Assembly (NCBI RefSeq): GCF_902459565.1
Contig: NZ_CABPSN010000002.1
Coordinates: 930,001 to 994,000, forward strand
Origin: Pandoraea aquatica
Lineage (GTDB): Bacteria > Pseudomonadota > Gammaproteobacteria > Burkholderiales > Burkholderiaceae
Length of the DNA stretch: 64,000 nucleotides
Reading direction: 5' to 3'
Below, piece after piece: positions 9,256 through 18,798 of this stretch. The notes beneath the pieces are model-generated. The model was not told where the DNA came from. It did no database searches and saw only the letters and a list, made by a program, of their open reading frames with translations. A program made the translations under genes and the position numbers. Within the stretch, counting starts at the first letter, position 1. The number at the start of each line of letters is the position of its first letter.

Positions 9256-10572
9256 TCAGCCGCCGAATAAGGGCGCACCGAGTCCGAGATTGCCTCGCAG
9301 CGTCTGTGCTGCGTACTCGGTTCGGAACAGGCCGCGACGACGCAGTTCGGGAAGAATGAATTCGATGAAGTCGTCGAGGCCGCCGGGAAGCGTCGCGGGA
9401 CAGAGATTGAAGCCGTCGGCGGCACCTTCTCGGAACCACGACTCCATATCGTCGACGATGTCCTGCGCCGTGCCGATCAACTGGCGTCCGCCCGAGGCGC
9501 GAATCTTGTAGAGCTGGCGAATCGTGAGGTTGTCGCGACGGGCCATCTCCAGCAATCCATTGCCGATGCTGCTGACGGGACCGGCGCTGGTGGCCGGCAC
9601 CGGGCCGTCCAGGTCGTAGCCGGACAGGTCGCCGAGCACGCTATAGAGAATCGACAGACCGCTTAGCGGGTCGATCAGCTCCTGCAACTGATCGAACTTG
9701 TCTTGCGCCTCCTGCCGTGTGCGGCCCACATAGGGCGTGAGCCCCGGCATGATCAGGAGTTGGTCCGGCGTGCGACCGTATTTCGCGAGTCGGCCTTTCA
9801 AATCGTCGTAATACGCCTTGGCCGATTGAATGTCGAACGATACGCTGTACACCACGTCGGCGTTCTTCGCGGCAATCTCTCGCCCGGCGTCGGCAGCGCC
9901 GGCCTGAACGATGATGGGCCGGCCCTGCGGCGTGCGTGCCGAATTCAGCGGACCGCGCACCTTGAAGTGTTTGCCCTTGTGGTGCGGGACGTGCAGTTTG
10001 CTCTCGTCATAGAAGATGCCGCTGGCCTTGTCGCGGATAAACGCATCGTCTTCCCAGCTGTCCCAGAGCTTCTTGACGACGTCCACGAACTCGTCGGCCC
10101 GCTCGTATCGCTCCTCATAGCCCAGATGTTCGTCGCGGTTGAAGTTCCACGCTTCTTGCTGAGACCACGACGTGACCACGTTCCAGCCTGCACGTCCGGC
10201 GCTGATGTGATCGATCGAGGCGTACTTTCGTGCGATATGGAACGGCTCGTTATAGGTGGTCGAGGCCGTCCCTACGAGGCCGATATGCTTCGTGCAGGCG
10301 CCGATTGCCGCGAGCAGCGTCAAAGGTTCGAGTTCTGCGTTTTTCGCATCGCGCGCCGCCGATCCCGGGGGCGTGTCGGAGGCTCGCACGCCAACGCCGT
10401 CCGCGAAGAAAATCATGTCGAATTTCGCCGCTTCGGCCTTGCGCGCGCTCTCAAGGAAGTAGTGAAAGTCGATTGCGCCGTCGGCGGGAACATCGGGATG
10501 CCGCCACGCCGCCATGTGATAGCCCAGATAGCGCATGGAGACACCCAGTCTCATCATTCCGTCGTTTGACAT
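9256..10572 (-). CDS. FMN-dependent monooxygenase, NtaA/SnaA/DszA family
   Basis: 438-residue luciferase-like TIM barrel that uses reduced FMN and oxygen. Features of the NtaA/DszA subgroup: the W-HP motif near the N-terminus, FDMIFFAD, the HISAGRAGWNVVTS segment and the PQGRPIIVQAGAADAGREIAA segment. Members cleave C-N or C-S bonds in nitrilotriacetate, dibenzothiophene sulfone, or S-substituted N-acetylcysteines (CmoJ). The setting between parts of a polar amino-acid ABC importer recalls the Bacillus ytmI operon, where TcyJKLMN transport is combined with such monooxygenases. An amino-acid-like or cysteine-conjugate substrate is therefore a reasonable inference. AGGA precedes the ATG. Confidence 0.88.
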   Translation of the reverse strand: MSNDGMMRLGVSMRYLGYHMAAWRHPDVPADGAIDFHYFLESARKAEAAKFDMIFFADGVGVRASDTPPGSAARDAKNAELEPLTLLAAIGACTKHIGLVGTASTTYNEPFHIARKYASIDHISAGRAGWNVVTSWSQQEAWNFNRDEHLGYEERYERADEFVDVVKKLWDSWEDDAFIRDKASGIFYDESKLHVPHHKGKHFKVRGPLNSARTPQGRPIIVQAGAADAGREIAAKNADVVYSVSFDIQSAKAYYDDLKGRLAKYGRTPDQLLIMPGLTPYVGRTRQEAQDKFDQLQELIDPLSGLSILYSVLGDLSGYDLDGPVPATSAGPVSSIGNGLLEMARRDNLTIRQLYKIRASGGRQLIGTAQDIVDDMESWFREGAADGFNLCPATLPGGLDDFIEFILPELRRRGLFRTEYAAQTLRGNLGLGAPLFGG

Positions 10573-10645
10573 TTCGAATCCTGTTTAATCGAGTGTGATG
10601 GCGGGGCGCGCGTCGCCCGAGCGTCGCGCGCACGACTCGCCAGAC

Positions 10646-11449
10646 TTATGCGCGAGCGTTCGCGAGAAAGCGTTGGCTTCGCGCCGTGCCACCGCCCTGG
10701 AAGATGTGCTCGGGCGAGCCGTGATCGACGATGCGGCCACTGTCCATGAAGACGACGTGATTCGAGACCTTTCGGGCGAATTCCATTTCATGGGTGACGA
10801 CCACCATCGTGGTGCCGGTGCTCGCGAGTTCTTTCATGACGTCGAGCACCTCCTGAACCAGTTCCGGGTCGAGTGCGCTGGTCGGTTCGTCGAACAACAT
10901 GACTTCCGGCTCCATGGCCAGCGCCCGGGCGATCGCGACTCGCTGCTTTTGCCCGCCGGAGAGCTGCGACGGGTAATGATTCATCTTGTCGGACAGGCCG
11001 ACGCGGACAAGCAGCGACTTGCCACGCTCCACGACGTCCTTACGCGCGGCACCACCGACGATGCGCGGCCCGGAAAGCACGTTGTCGAGCACTGTGTAGT
11101 GGGGAAACAGATGAAACCCCTGGAACACCATGCCGAAGTACCGGCGCTGCCTGTCCAGTTCCTTTTTCGGCAACCTGACGCAGCGTGTTCCACGCATCTC
11201 GCTGCCGAGCACTTCGCCGTTGAACGTCACGACGCCGGAGTCGATCAGATCGAGCATGTTGATGCAGCGAAGCAGGGTGCTTTTGCCCGATCCCGACGGG
11301 CCGATGATGGCAACGACGTCGCCGCGATACAGATTGAAATCGATGCCGTGCAGCGCGGTAAATGCGCCGAACTGCTTCGTCACGTTGCGCATTTGCAGCA
11401 ACGGTGGCTGCGCTTGCAGATGAAGGGCGTCATGGTGTGAGTCGATCAC
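10646..11449 (-). CDS. Amino-acid ABC transporter ATP-binding protein
   Basis: 267 residues with Walker [10 protein letters not shown], the signature [15 protein letters not shown], Walker [13 protein letters not shown] and the H-loop histidine in VVVTHEME, close to GlnQ/TcyN. I place the start at the GTG that overlaps the permease stop by 4 bp (GTGA); reading further upstream in this frame only runs antisense-like through the permease gene. It energises the permease encoded just upstream. The substrate class (polar amino acids or cystine-like compounds) is known only from the family. Confidence 0.9.
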   Translation of the reverse strand: MIDSHHDALHLQAQPPLLQMRNVTKQFGAFTALHGIDFNLYRGDVVAIIGPSGSGKSTLLRCINMLDLIDSGVVTFNGEVLGSEMRGTRCVRLPKKELDRQRRYFGMVFQGFHLFPHYTVLDNVLSGPRIVGGAARKDVVERGKSLLVRVGLSDKMNHYPSQLSGGQKQRVAIARALAMEPEVMLFDEPTSALDPELVQEVLDVMKELASTGTTMVVVTHEMEFARKVSNHVVFMDSGRIVDHGSPEHIFQGGGTARSQRFLANARA

Positions 11450-12342
11450 GGGTGGACTCCTTTGCCGAAGCGCTTTTCGAGGAGGAGCTGCCCGCACATG
11501 GCCAGACTGGTCAGGAACAGGTACCAGAGGCAGGCGACGGTCAGCAGCGGAATGGTTTCGAAGGTCGTCGAATAGATCAGTTGGACGGTCGTCAGTAGCT
11601 CGACGTAACCAATGACCGAGGCCAGGGACGTGTTCTTGAACATCGTGATGAGTTCGTTGGCCAGCGGCGGAATGATGACGCGAACCGCCTGGGGAATGAC
11701 GACGTGCCACATCATCCGCATGTCGCTCATGCCCATCGCTTTGCAGGCTTCGCGTTGTCCCTTGTCGACTGCGCCGAGGCCGCTTCGGAAAATCTCCGCA
11801 CTGTGGCCGCCGAGATAGATCGCCAGTCCGATCGTGGCAGCGCTCAGTCGCGAGATCACGTTGCTGGTATCGATGTCGAACAGATTCAGGTTCAGAAGCG
11901 GTATCGGCAGATAGAGCCGAGGTACGAGCGCCGAGATGAAAAACAGGAACAACAGCATCGCCAGCGTCGGCGTCGCACGAATGATCCAGATGTAGGCGAA
12001 CGCCGCACCGCGCAATACCGGGTTGGTGGACATGCGGCACGCCGCCACGATGGCGCCGAGCACGAGGCCGAGGGCACTGGCAAGTGCCGTAAGGATCAGC
12101 GTGTTTCCAAGGCCCGCGAGCACACGGGCGTTGAAGAGGTAACGGGCGACGACGTCCCACTGCCAGCGCGGGTTGTCGATGAACCATTGGTAGAAAAGGA
12201 TCAAGGCGACGCCGAACACCCCGTACCAGAGCCAGTCCGATTTCTTCGGGCGCGGGTGAATACGCACGTCCGGTGCGGGCGCGGGTGAGGTGTCGTCACG
12301 CGTCGCCGGGGGCGGGAGCGTGTACGCAGTTTCGTTGCTCAT
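11446..12342 (-). CDS. Amino-acid ABC transporter permease
   Basis: About 298 residues from the ATG at 12342. GGAGG lies 12 bp upstream; an upstream ATG directly abuts the GGAGG and cannot use it. It carries a cytoplasmic N-terminal tail, a membrane segment around [18 protein letters not shown], and the HisM/GlnP-type core with the EAA loop ([22 protein letters not shown]). It pairs with the overlapping ATPase gene and the binding protein at 7757-8641. It is the first gene of the minus-strand operon, divergent from a LysR gene. Confidence 0.9.
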   Translation of the reverse strand: MSNETAYTLPPPATRDDTSPAPAPDVRIHPRPKKSDWLWYGVFGVALILFYQWFIDNPRWQWDVVARYLFNARVLAGLGNTLILTALASALGLVLGAIVAACRMSTNPVLRGAAFAYIWIIRATPTLAMLLFLFFISALVPRLYLPIPLLNLNLFDIDTSNVISRLSAATIGLAIYLGGHSAEIFRSGLGAVDKGQREACKAMGMSDMRMMWHVVIPQAVRVIIPPLANELITMFKNTSLASVIGYVELLTTVQLIYSTTFETIPLLTVACLWYLFLTSLAMCGQLLLEKRFGKGVHP

Positions 12343-12522
12343 AAGGTGAGTCATCCTCCGGAAGATTGGGGTAAACCCCCTTTCCAACACATATCGTTAT
12401 TGCTGATGATCTCCCCGTACAACCAAATAGAATTGGGGATATCGGAAGATTAGAAAGTCAAAATCCGCTTGTGAAATGCTTTCTTTTTGCAAATCGATAA
12501 TGTTTTGTTATTGGATGCTCAC
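12343..12522. promoter_or_regulatory. AT-rich divergent control region, LysR regulator / ABC-monooxygenase operon
   Basis: This stretch is clearly lower in GC than its surroundings and separates the divergent operon and LysR gene. It contains a short inverted repeat around ATCTCCCC (about 12405) and TTGGGGATAT (about 12433), a plausible LysR-type binding site. No single promoter stands out. Confidence 0.5.
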
Positions 12523-13434
12523 GTGAAACTCCGCCAACTCGAAGCCTTTCGCGCCGTGATGCTGCATCAGACGGTGACGCTCGCCAGCGAGATGCTGCAC
12601 ATTTCCCAGCCCGCGACCACACGATTGATCGCCGATCTGGAGCGATCGCTGAAATTCACGCTGTTCGAACGGGTCAAGGGACGGCTGTATCCGACGGTGG
12701 AAGCCCGTGCGTTGTACGAGGAGGTCCAGCGCTCGTTGGTCGGCGTCGACCGGATCGCGCGGGCGGCCGACGAGATCCGGAATATGCAACGGGGCACGCT
12801 TCACGTTGCGGCGGCACCCGCGTTGGCGCTTTCTTTTATGCCGCACGCGATTGCGGATTACCTGAAGACACGACCGGAGGCGCATGTGTCGATGGTCATG
12901 CACTCAACACGCTCCATCGTCGATATGGTCATGGGGCAACGCTGCGATGTGGGCTTCGCCCGGCTGTCGCTGAGTCATCCGACGGCGAACGCCTCGCGAC
13001 TTGTCGCGGCCAAGATGATTTGTGCCTTGCCCGCAGGACATCGCCTTTGCGAGCGTGATGTCGTTGGGCCGAGCGATCTCGACGGCGAGCGATTTGTCGC
13101 GCACCCGCGCAGCGTGGAAGCGCGATTGCAGATCGATGCATTGCTCGCGTCGCACGGCGTGGAAGTCAAAATGCAGATGGAGAGTCAGATTTCGTACGCC
13201 ATCTGCTCATTTGTCGAAGCGGGGGCCGGCGTTGCGCTGATCGACGCGTTCAGTGCGTGGAGTTACCGTGGCACCGGTGTGGTGTTCAAGCGCTTCGAAC
13301 CGGCAATATTCACCGACACTTCGGTGCTGACGCCTTCGCAGCGTCCGGTGCCGCTGTTGCTCAATTCATTTGTGGAGCATGTGCGGGCGTTTGCTCGTGA
13401 GAAGCTGGGCGACGGCAATCTTGCGGGGGCATAG
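12523..13434 (+). CDS. LysR-family transcriptional regulator
   Basis: 303 residues from the GTG at 12523, which gives the standard LysR opening MKLRQLEAF. An in-frame TTG 36 bp upstream would add 12 atypical residues. The N-terminal helix-turn-helix (about 3-62) is followed by a periplasmic-binding-fold effector domain. It most resembles the octopine/nopaline or CysB-like regulators that sense amino-acid derivatives. Divergent from the ABC/monooxygenase operon, it is the likely activator of that operon. The effector is unknown. Confidence 0.85.
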   Translation: MKLRQLEAFRAVMLHQTVTLASEMLHISQPATTRLIADLERSLKFTLFERVKGRLYPTVEARALYEEVQRSLVGVDRIARAADEIRNMQRGTLHVAAAPALALSFMPHAIADYLKTRPEAHVSMVMHSTRSIVDMVMGQRCDVGFARLSLSHPTANASRLVAAKMICALPAGHRLCERDVVGPSDLDGERFVAHPRSVEARLQIDALLASHGVEVKMQMESQISYAICSFVEAGAGVALIDAFSAWSYRGTGVVFKRFEPAIFTDTSVLTPSQRPVPLLLNSFVEHVRAFAREKLGDGNLAGA

Positions 13435-13509
13435 CGACGCCGCTACGCAAATCCGCTTTTCGTATAATCCTGCGCTGACCTCTCACCTTCCATCGACGCA
13501 GGCAACCGC

Positions 13510-14418
13510 ATGAACAGCAGGAACAAGGCGACACTCATTGGACTGAGCGCAGTGGTGCTCTGGGCGTCGATTGTGGCGCTGATTCGCGGCGTGAGCGAAA
13601 GCTTGGGTGCGACGGGCGGCGCTGCGGCGATTTACTCGGTGGCCTCGCTGTTCCTCGTGCTGACGGTCGGCTTCCCGAAGCTCAGCACGTTTCCGCGCCG
13701 CTATCTGCTATGGGGCGGCTTGCTGTTCGTCGCCTATGAACTGTGTCTGTCGCTGTCCATCGGCTACGCGAACACGGCGCGTCAGGCGATTGAAGTCGGT
13801 ATGGTGAATTACCTTTGGCCGACGTTCACGCTGGTTTCCGCCATTCTCTTTAACAAGCAGCGCGCGAACTGGCTGGTGGTGCCCGGCTTCTTGTTGTCGA
13901 TGCTCGGCATCTGCTGGGTGCTCGGTGGCGATCAGGGGCTCGATCTGCCCGGCATGCTCGTCAACATCGCCGATAATCCGCTGAGCTACGGACTGGCGTT
14001 CGTCGGCGCGATTATCTGGGCGGGGTATTGCACGGTGACGGCGCGCATCGCAGACGGCAAGAATGGCGTGACACCGTTCTTCATGCTGGTGGCCGTTGCG
14101 CTCTGGATCAAGTATTTCGCCGGTGGTGGCGGCGCGATGTCGCTGGACCTGCACTCGGGGATCTACCTCGTACTGGCCGCCGCTGCAATGGGTTTCGGTT
14201 ATGCGGCATGGAACGTGGGCATTCTGCGCGGCAATGTGACGATCCTCGTCGGCGCGTCGTATTTCATCCCCGTGCTGTCTGCGGCGCTCGCCGCGTTGCT
14301 GCTGCACACGCCGCTGTCCGCACCGTTCTGGCAGGGTGCGTGCATGGTCTGCGGCGGTTCGATCCTCTGTTGGCGGGCGACGCGCTCCCGGAAAGCGCGC
14401 GTCGCCACGTCGTCGTGA
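13510..14418 (+). CDS. yddG: Aromatic amino-acid exporter YddG (DMT superfamily)
   Basis: 302 residues with 10 predicted membrane segments in two EamA repeats. It agrees closely with YddG in recall: KATLIGLSAVVLWASIVALI at the start, IEVGMVNYLWP in the middle and the AAWNVGILRGNVTI segment near residue 235. YddG exports aromatic amino acids and related compounds such as paraquat in enterobacteria. A -10 like TATAAT sits at 13463-13468, but I see no good -35. It is transcribed alone, convergent with the ene-reductase gene. Confidence 0.93.
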   Translation: MNSRNKATLIGLSAVVLWASIVALIRGVSESLGATGGAAAIYSVASLFLVLTVGFPKLSTFPRRYLLWGGLLFVAYELCLSLSIGYANTARQAIEVGMVNYLWPTFTLVSAILFNKQRANWLVVPGFLLSMLGICWVLGGDQGLDLPGMLVNIADNPLSYGLAFVGAIIWAGYCTVTARIADGKNGVTPFFMLVAVALWIKYFAGGGGAMSLDLHSGIYLVLAAAAMGFGYAAWNVGILRGNVTILVGASYFIPVLSAALAALLLHTPLSAPFWQGACMVCGGSILCWRATRSRKARVATSS

Positions 14419-14437
14419 AGTCCGCTCAGGCGTCTAG

Positions 14438-15562
14438 TCAGGCCGCCTCTTTGACCATCGTCGGATAATCCGTCAGGCCGCGTGCGCCACCACCGAACAG
14501 CGTGTCGCGATGGTGCAATGCCAGCGGCGCACCGACACGCACGCGCTCCGGCAGATCCGGATTGGCTACGAATGGACGCCCGAAACCGATGAGATCGGCC
14601 CATCCCTCCGAGACAGCTTCACGCGCACGCTCCGCCGTGTAACCCCCTGCGTAAATCAGCACGCCCGGATACACCGCACGCAACTTCAGCTTGAACTCGA
14701 CCGGCATTACCGGCGCGTCGTCCCAGTCGGCTTCTGCGATGTGGATGTAGCCGACGCCGAGGTCACCCAACAACTTCGCTGCGGCGAGATACGTCGTTTC
14801 CGGATCGGCATCGACGCAGCCGTTAAGTGTGGTCAGCGGCGCGAGACGGATGCCGACGCGCTTCGCATCGCCCACGCCGTCGATTAGCGCTTCGGTCACT
14901 TCGCGCAAGAAGCGCAGGCGGTTTTCCAGCGAACCGCCGTAGGCGTCCGTCCGCGTGTTGGCGTTCGAGTCGATGAACTGGTTTACGAGATAGCCATTGG
15001 CGCCGTGCAACTCCACGCCGTCGAATCCGGCTTCGATGGCGTTGCGGGCCGCCGCACGGTACTGGTCGACGATCTCACCGATTTCCTTGATGCTCAGCGC
15101 GCGCGGTGCCGATGCCTGCACAAAGCCGGGCGTCGTGCCGTCTTCGCCAGCGATGAAGACGTTCACGCCTTCCGCCTGAATCGGCGACGACGACACGGGC
15201 TGACGGCCGCCGAGCAGGCTTGTGTGGCTCAGACGTCCCACGTGCCACAGCTGCGCGAAGATATGACCGCCAGCGGCATGCACTGCCTCGGTCACGGTGC
15301 GCCAGCCAGCGACCTGCGCAGGTGAATGGATGCCGGGCGTCCACGCATAACCTTTGCCGAGCGGCGCGATGTAGGTGCCTTCGCTGACGATCAGACCGGC
15401 ACCGGCGCGTTGCGCGTAGTACTCGGCCATTAGCGCGTTGGGGACATCGCCGGGCTGGCTCGCACGCGAGCGGGTCATCGGCGGCATCACGATACGGTTC
15501 GGCAGCGTAAGTGGGGTATGCGCGCCGAGTTGCAGCGGTTGAAACAGAGGGTCCTGAGTCAT
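14438..15562 (-). CDS. Old yellow enzyme family ene-reductase (NemA-like)
   Basis: 374-residue FMN TIM barrel from the ATG at 15562. It reduces activated C=C bonds (N-ethylmaleimide, enones) or nitro groups with NAD(P)H. Visible family marks: PNRIVMPPMTRSRA near the N-terminus, AQLWHVGRLSH, and HGANGYLVNQFIDSNANTR with the substrate-binding His-Ala-Asn. Upstream codons in frame overlap an intergenic hairpin and are excluded. It is the third gene of an MFS/AKR/ene-reductase run on this strand, consistent with handling of reactive electrophiles. Confidence 0.9.
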   Translation of the reverse strand: MTQDPLFQPLQLGAHTPLTLPNRIVMPPMTRSRASQPGDVPNALMAEYYAQRAGAGLIVSEGTYIAPLGKGYAWTPGIHSPAQVAGWRTVTEAVHAAGGHIFAQLWHVGRLSHTSLLGGRQPVSSSPIQAEGVNVFIAGEDGTTPGFVQASAPRALSIKEIGEIVDQYRAAARNAIEAGFDGVELHGANGYLVNQFIDSNANTRTDAYGGSLENRLRFLREVTEALIDGVGDAKRVGIRLAPLTTLNGCVDADPETTYLAAAKLLGDLGVGYIHIAEADWDDAPVMPVEFKLKLRAVYPGVLIYAGGYTAERAREAVSEGWADLIGFGRPFVANPDLPERVRVGAPLALHHRDTLFGGGARGLTDYPTMVKEAA

Positions 15563-15580
15563 GATGTGTGCTGTGTTGTC

Positions 15581-15602
15581 GTCGTTGCCCGCAGGCAACG
15601 AC
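15581..15602. repeat. Perfect 9-bp inverted repeat between AKR and ene-reductase genes
   Basis: Arms GTCGTTGCC (15581-15589) and GGCAACGAC (15594-15602) around a 4-nt loop, just 5' of the ene-reductase start. It can act as an operator or as an RNA hairpin in the operon transcript. There is no T-run on the coding side. Confidence 0.6.
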
Positions 15603-15626
15603 TTAAAGGTTCGATAGCGGACGCGA

Positions 15627-16436
15627 TCAGTCGTCCCACTTGGCGGCCAGCCCGTCCGGGCTGACTTCGCGGCCGTTGCGGTCGAGCGCGGCGATCTGCG
15701 CCATGTCGTCGTCCGTCAGACGCAGCGTTTGCGCCAGCAGATTGCTCGCCAGATTCTCGCGCTTGGTCGACGACGGAATCACCGAGAAGCCGCGTTGCAG
15801 CGCCCAGGCGAGCACCACTTGCGCGGGCGTGGCCTGATGACGTTGCGCGATCTTGCCGATCACGGCGTCGCCAAGCACCTTGCCGTAGGCGAGCGTCATG
15901 TACGACGTGACGTGAATGCCCTGTTCTTCAAGGAAGCCCACGAGCTTCGGGTTTTGCAGATACGGGCTCAGCTCGATCTGGTTGGTGGCGATGGCGTCCT
16001 TGCCGACGGCGGCCATCGCCTGCTTCGTCAGTTCGATGTTGAAGTTCGAAATGCCGATCTCGCGCGTGAGGCCCTTGGCCTTTGCGTCGGCCAGTGCCGT
16101 CATGAATTCGTCGAGCGACACGCCGTTGTCCGGCGCGGGCCAGTGGATCAGCGTGAGGTCGACGTAGTCGGTGCGCAGCTTCTTGAGGCTGTCTTCGAGG
16201 CTGGCAGCGAGCTTGCCCTTCGAATAGTTCTCGACCCAGATCTTCGTGGTGAGGAACAGATCGTCGCGGGCGACGCCGGACGCGGCAATCGCCTGCCCGA
16301 CTTCGGCTTCGTTGCCGTAGATCTGTGCGGTGTCGATGGCGCGGTAGCCGAGTTCAAGGCCGGTACGCACGGAATCGATGACAACCTGGTCCTTGAGGCG
16401 GAACGTGCCGAGACCGAAAGCGGGAATGTGGCTCAT
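15627..16436 (-). CDS. Aldo/keto reductase (2,5-diketo-gluconate reductase-like)
   Basis: 269-residue NADPH-dependent TIM barrel that reduces aldehydes and ketones. The catalytic tetrad is intact: D35 and Y40 in [12 protein letters not shown]65 in TTKIW and H98 in LIHWP. The C-terminal NADPH-binding segment [11 protein letters not shown] is also present. The start at 16436 has AAGGA about 8 bp upstream; a longer frame upstream adds a cysteine-rich tail with no family match. It lies between the MFS and ene-reductase genes, probably in one operon for detoxifying carbonyl and enone compounds. Confidence 0.9.
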   Translation of the reverse strand: MSHIPAFGLGTFRLKDQVVIDSVRTGLELGYRAIDTAQIYGNEAEVGQAIAASGVARDDLFLTTKIWVENYSKGKLAASLEDSLKKLRTDYVDLTLIHWPAPDNGVSLDEFMTALADAKAKGLTREIGISNFNIELTKQAMAAVGKDAIATNQIELSPYLQNPKLVGFLEEQGIHVTSYMTLAYGKVLGDAVIGKIAQRHQATPAQVVLAWALQRGFSVIPSSTKRENLASNLLAQTLRLTDDDMAQIAALDRNGREVSPDGLAAKWDD

Positions 16437-16503
16437 TGTGAAATCCTTAATCAATTGGGTGACGAAAAACGTGCTGCTGTGTGTTGTGAGTTGAAACCGG
16501 CGC

Positions 16504-17709
16504 TCAGTTACCGACTGTCTGCATCGGCGTGCGGTGCATCGCCATTTGCAGCAGCACCAGCAACAGGCCCGATCCGGCAATCAGCGCACCGACGATGGGC
16601 ACGGCCGTGTAGCCATAACCGGCGGAAATCACGGCACCACCGGCCGCGGCCCCCACGGCATTACCGAGGTTGAAGGCACCGACATTGACCGACGACGCCA
16701 GTCCCGGCGCTTCCGAGGCGGCACGCATCACACGCATTTGCAGCGGCGGCACGAGGGCGAACGTCGCGATGCCCCAGACCACGACCGCAAGGGCGGTGCC
16801 GATATGCGTGCGGGCCAGAATGGGGAAGGCGAGCATGATCGCGACGAGCAGCACCAGAAAGACGATCAGGCTGGTGTTGATCGAGCGGTCGGCGAGCTTG
16901 CCGCCGGCGATGTTGCCGACCGAGAAGCCGACACCGACCAGCACGAGCATCGCGGTGACAAAGCCGGGCGATGCGCCAGTGATGGTTTGCAGCGTCGGCG
17001 CGATGTACGTGTACAGCGTGAACATGGCGCCTGCACCCAGCACGGTCGTCGCCATCGCCATCAGCACGACCGGGCGTGTGAGCACCGACAACTCGCGACG
17101 GACATCAGGCATGCGGCCAGCTTCGCCCGTGGGCAGCGCGAAACGCAGTGTGAGCATGGTGATCAGGCCAAGCCCTGCCGTGGCAGCGAACGACATGCGC
17201 CAGCCGATGGTCTGGCCGAGCCACGTGGCAGCAGGCACCCCGCCGATATTCGCAATCGTCAGCCCCATGAACATGGTGGCGACAGCGCTGGCCTGCTTCT
17301 CACGCGGTACTACGCTGGCGGCAACGATGGAGCCCAGCCCGAAGAACGCGCCGTGGTTCAGGCTCGTCACGAGGCGGGCGAGCAGCAGCGTCGTGTAGTT
17401 GGCGGAGACGGCCGAGAGCAGGTTGCCGATGGTGAAGATGGCCATCAGCGCGATCAGTGCCGTGCGGCGCGACCAGCGCGACATGATGAGCGTCATGATG
17501 GGCGCACCGATCATCACGCCCAGGGCGTAAGTCGTAATCAGCATGCCTGCGGTCGGAATCGAGACATGGACGCCCTCGGCAATCACGGGGAGCAGACCCA
17601 TCGGCGAGAACTCCGTCGTGCCGATGCTGAACGCGCCGATGGCCAGGGCCAGAAGGGACAGCGTGGCATGTGCCGACGATGTCGAGGTTTGGGGGGAGGA
17701 CTGGTTCAT
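16504..17709 (-). CDS. MFS transporter, DHA1 (AraJ/NepI-like) efflux family
   Basis: 401 residues with 12 membrane segments. The N-terminal half has [20 protein letters not shown], typical of AraJ/YdhP-type drug or sugar exporters, and the loop 2-3 motif A region is [11 protein letters not shown]. It heads the minus-strand operon followed by an aldo/keto reductase and an ene-reductase, and is divergent from a LysR gene. Likely role: export of a toxic electrophile or its reduced product. The substrate is not readable. Confidence 0.88.
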   Translation of the reverse strand: MNQSSPQTSTSSAHATLSLLALAIGAFSIGTTEFSPMGLLPVIAEGVHVSIPTAGMLITTYALGVMIGAPIMTLIMSRWSRRTALIALMAIFTIGNLLSAVSANYTTLLLARLVTSLNHGAFFGLGSIVAASVVPREKQASAVATMFMGLTIANIGGVPAATWLGQTIGWRMSFAATAGLGLITMLTLRFALPTGEAGRMPDVRRELSVLTRPVVLMAMATTVLGAGAMFTLYTYIAPTLQTITGASPGFVTAMLVLVGVGFSVGNIAGGKLADRSINTSLIVFLVLLVAIMLAFPILARTHIGTALAVVVWGIATFALVPPLQMRVMRAASEAPGLASSVNVGAFNLGNAVGAAAGGAVISAGYGYTAVPIVGALIAGSGLLLVLLQMAMHRTPMQTVGN

Positions 17710-17794
17710 GACGGGAATTCCCGGGTCGGTGAAGTTGAAGCGCAGTCTGCGCTCTTTACTTTTGCGGAAAAAGTAGCCTATAAACGAAATTATT

Positions 17795-17809
17795 TTGATT
17801 TCAGATCAA
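17795..17809. promoter_or_regulatory. LysR-type operator (T-N11-A palindrome)
   Basis: TTGAT-TTCAG-ATCAA is a 15-bp palindrome that contains the LysR T-N11-A core (17796-17808). It ends 2 bp before the LysR start codon in the MFS/LysR divergent region, an arrangement that fits autorepression plus control of the divergent operon. GCGCA-GTC-TGCGC (around 17739) is a second short palindrome nearby. Confidence 0.6.
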
Positions 17810-17811
17810 CA

Positions 17812-18738
17812 ATGAAGATCACGCTCGACGAACTGCAAGCCTTTGTGGCCGTGGTGGATACGGGGTCGATCACGGCAGCGGCCCAGCAGCTGGACCTGAC
17901 GGTGTCGGCCACCAGCCGGACATTGGGGCGTTTGGAAGAGAAGCTGAAGACGACGCTACTGCGCCGCACGACCCGCCGGTTGGAACTGACGGAGGAGGGC
18001 AACGCGTTCTTGCTGAACGCGCGCGCGATCATCGATTCGGTCGAAAGTGCGGAAGAGCAGATGGTCACGCGGCGCGAAAAGCCGTCCGGCCGACTGCGTG
18101 TCGATGCCGCAACGCCGTTCATGCTGCACGTGATCGTGCCGTTGGTACCGGGCTATCGCGAGCGCTATCCCGAGGTGGAACTGGAACTCAACAGCAACGA
18201 GGGTTTCATCGATCTGCTGGAGCGTCGCACGGATGTCGCCATCCGGATTGGACGGCTGAAGGACTCGACGCTGCATAGCCGGCTCATCGGCAACAGTCGT
18301 ACGCGCATGTTCGCGAGTCCGGCGTATCTGGAAAAGCACGGGCATCCGCGCCGAGTGGAGGATCTCGCGAAACACACGCTGCTTGGCTTCTCGCAACCGG
18401 AGTCGCTGAACGTGTGGCCGATTCTCGGCGCAGACGGCGAGCCCTATCGAATCGTGCCGGATGTGATGTCGTCGAGCGGGGAGACGCTGCGGCAACTCGC
18501 GTTGGAAGGGACGGGCATCGTGTGCCTGTCCGATTTCATGACGGTGCGTGACTGCGAGGCGGGCCGTCTCGCGCCGGTGCTGGCGCGTCAGGCGCAGGAC
18601 GTGCGTCAGCCGATTCACGCCGTGTACTACCGCAACACGGCGATTTCGGCGCGCATCGCCTCATTCGTCGATTATCTGGTGGCCGAGCTTCGCGCGCAGA
18701 TGGCGACGGGACAAGCGAAAGGATGGGTGGCGCAGTAG
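17812..18738 (+). CDS. LysR-family transcriptional regulator
   Basis: 308 residues from the ATG at 17812, giving the opening MKITLDELQAFVAVVDTGS. The frame stays open far upstream, but that is antisense to the MFS gene and rejected. The HTH lies at about 5-64 and the substrate-binding fold at about 90-295. Close in pattern to the DsdC/GcvA-type LTTR group that controls quinone, oxidoreductase and MFS genes. Probably regulates the divergent MFS/AKR/ene-reductase operon. Confidence 0.88.
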   Translation: MKITLDELQAFVAVVDTGSITAAAQQLDLTVSATSRTLGRLEEKLKTTLLRRTTRRLELTEEGNAFLLNARAIIDSVESAEEQMVTRREKPSGRLRVDAATPFMLHVIVPLVPGYRERYPEVELELNSNEGFIDLLERRTDVAIRIGRLKDSTLHSRLIGNSRTRMFASPAYLEKHGHPRRVEDLAKHTLLGFSQPESLNVWPILGADGEPYRIVPDVMSSSGETLRQLALEGTGIVCLSDFMTVRDCEAGRLAPVLARQAQDVRQPIHAVYYRNTAISARIASFVDYLVAELRAQMATGQAKGWVAQ

Positions 18739-18760
18739 CGCACGACTGCCGCAATGCATT

Positions 18761-18792
18761 GGCGCGGTGGGCCGGGGGGATCCCACCGCGCC
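18761..18792. terminator. Bidirectional stem-loop between convergent genes
   Basis: Perfect 11-bp arms GGCGCGGTGGG (18761-18771) and CCCACCGCGCC (18782-18792) with a 10-nt loop. It sits between the converging LysR and oxidoreductase genes. The T-tract is missing, so any terminator activity would depend on stem strength or Rho. Confidence 0.6.
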
Positions 18793-18798
18793 GCCACA

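Noticed and set aside
16534-17811. N-terminal extension of the LysR gene through the MFS gene
   Set aside because: It is the antisense of a well-supported MFS gene; the LysR family start is at 17812 with the operator just before it.
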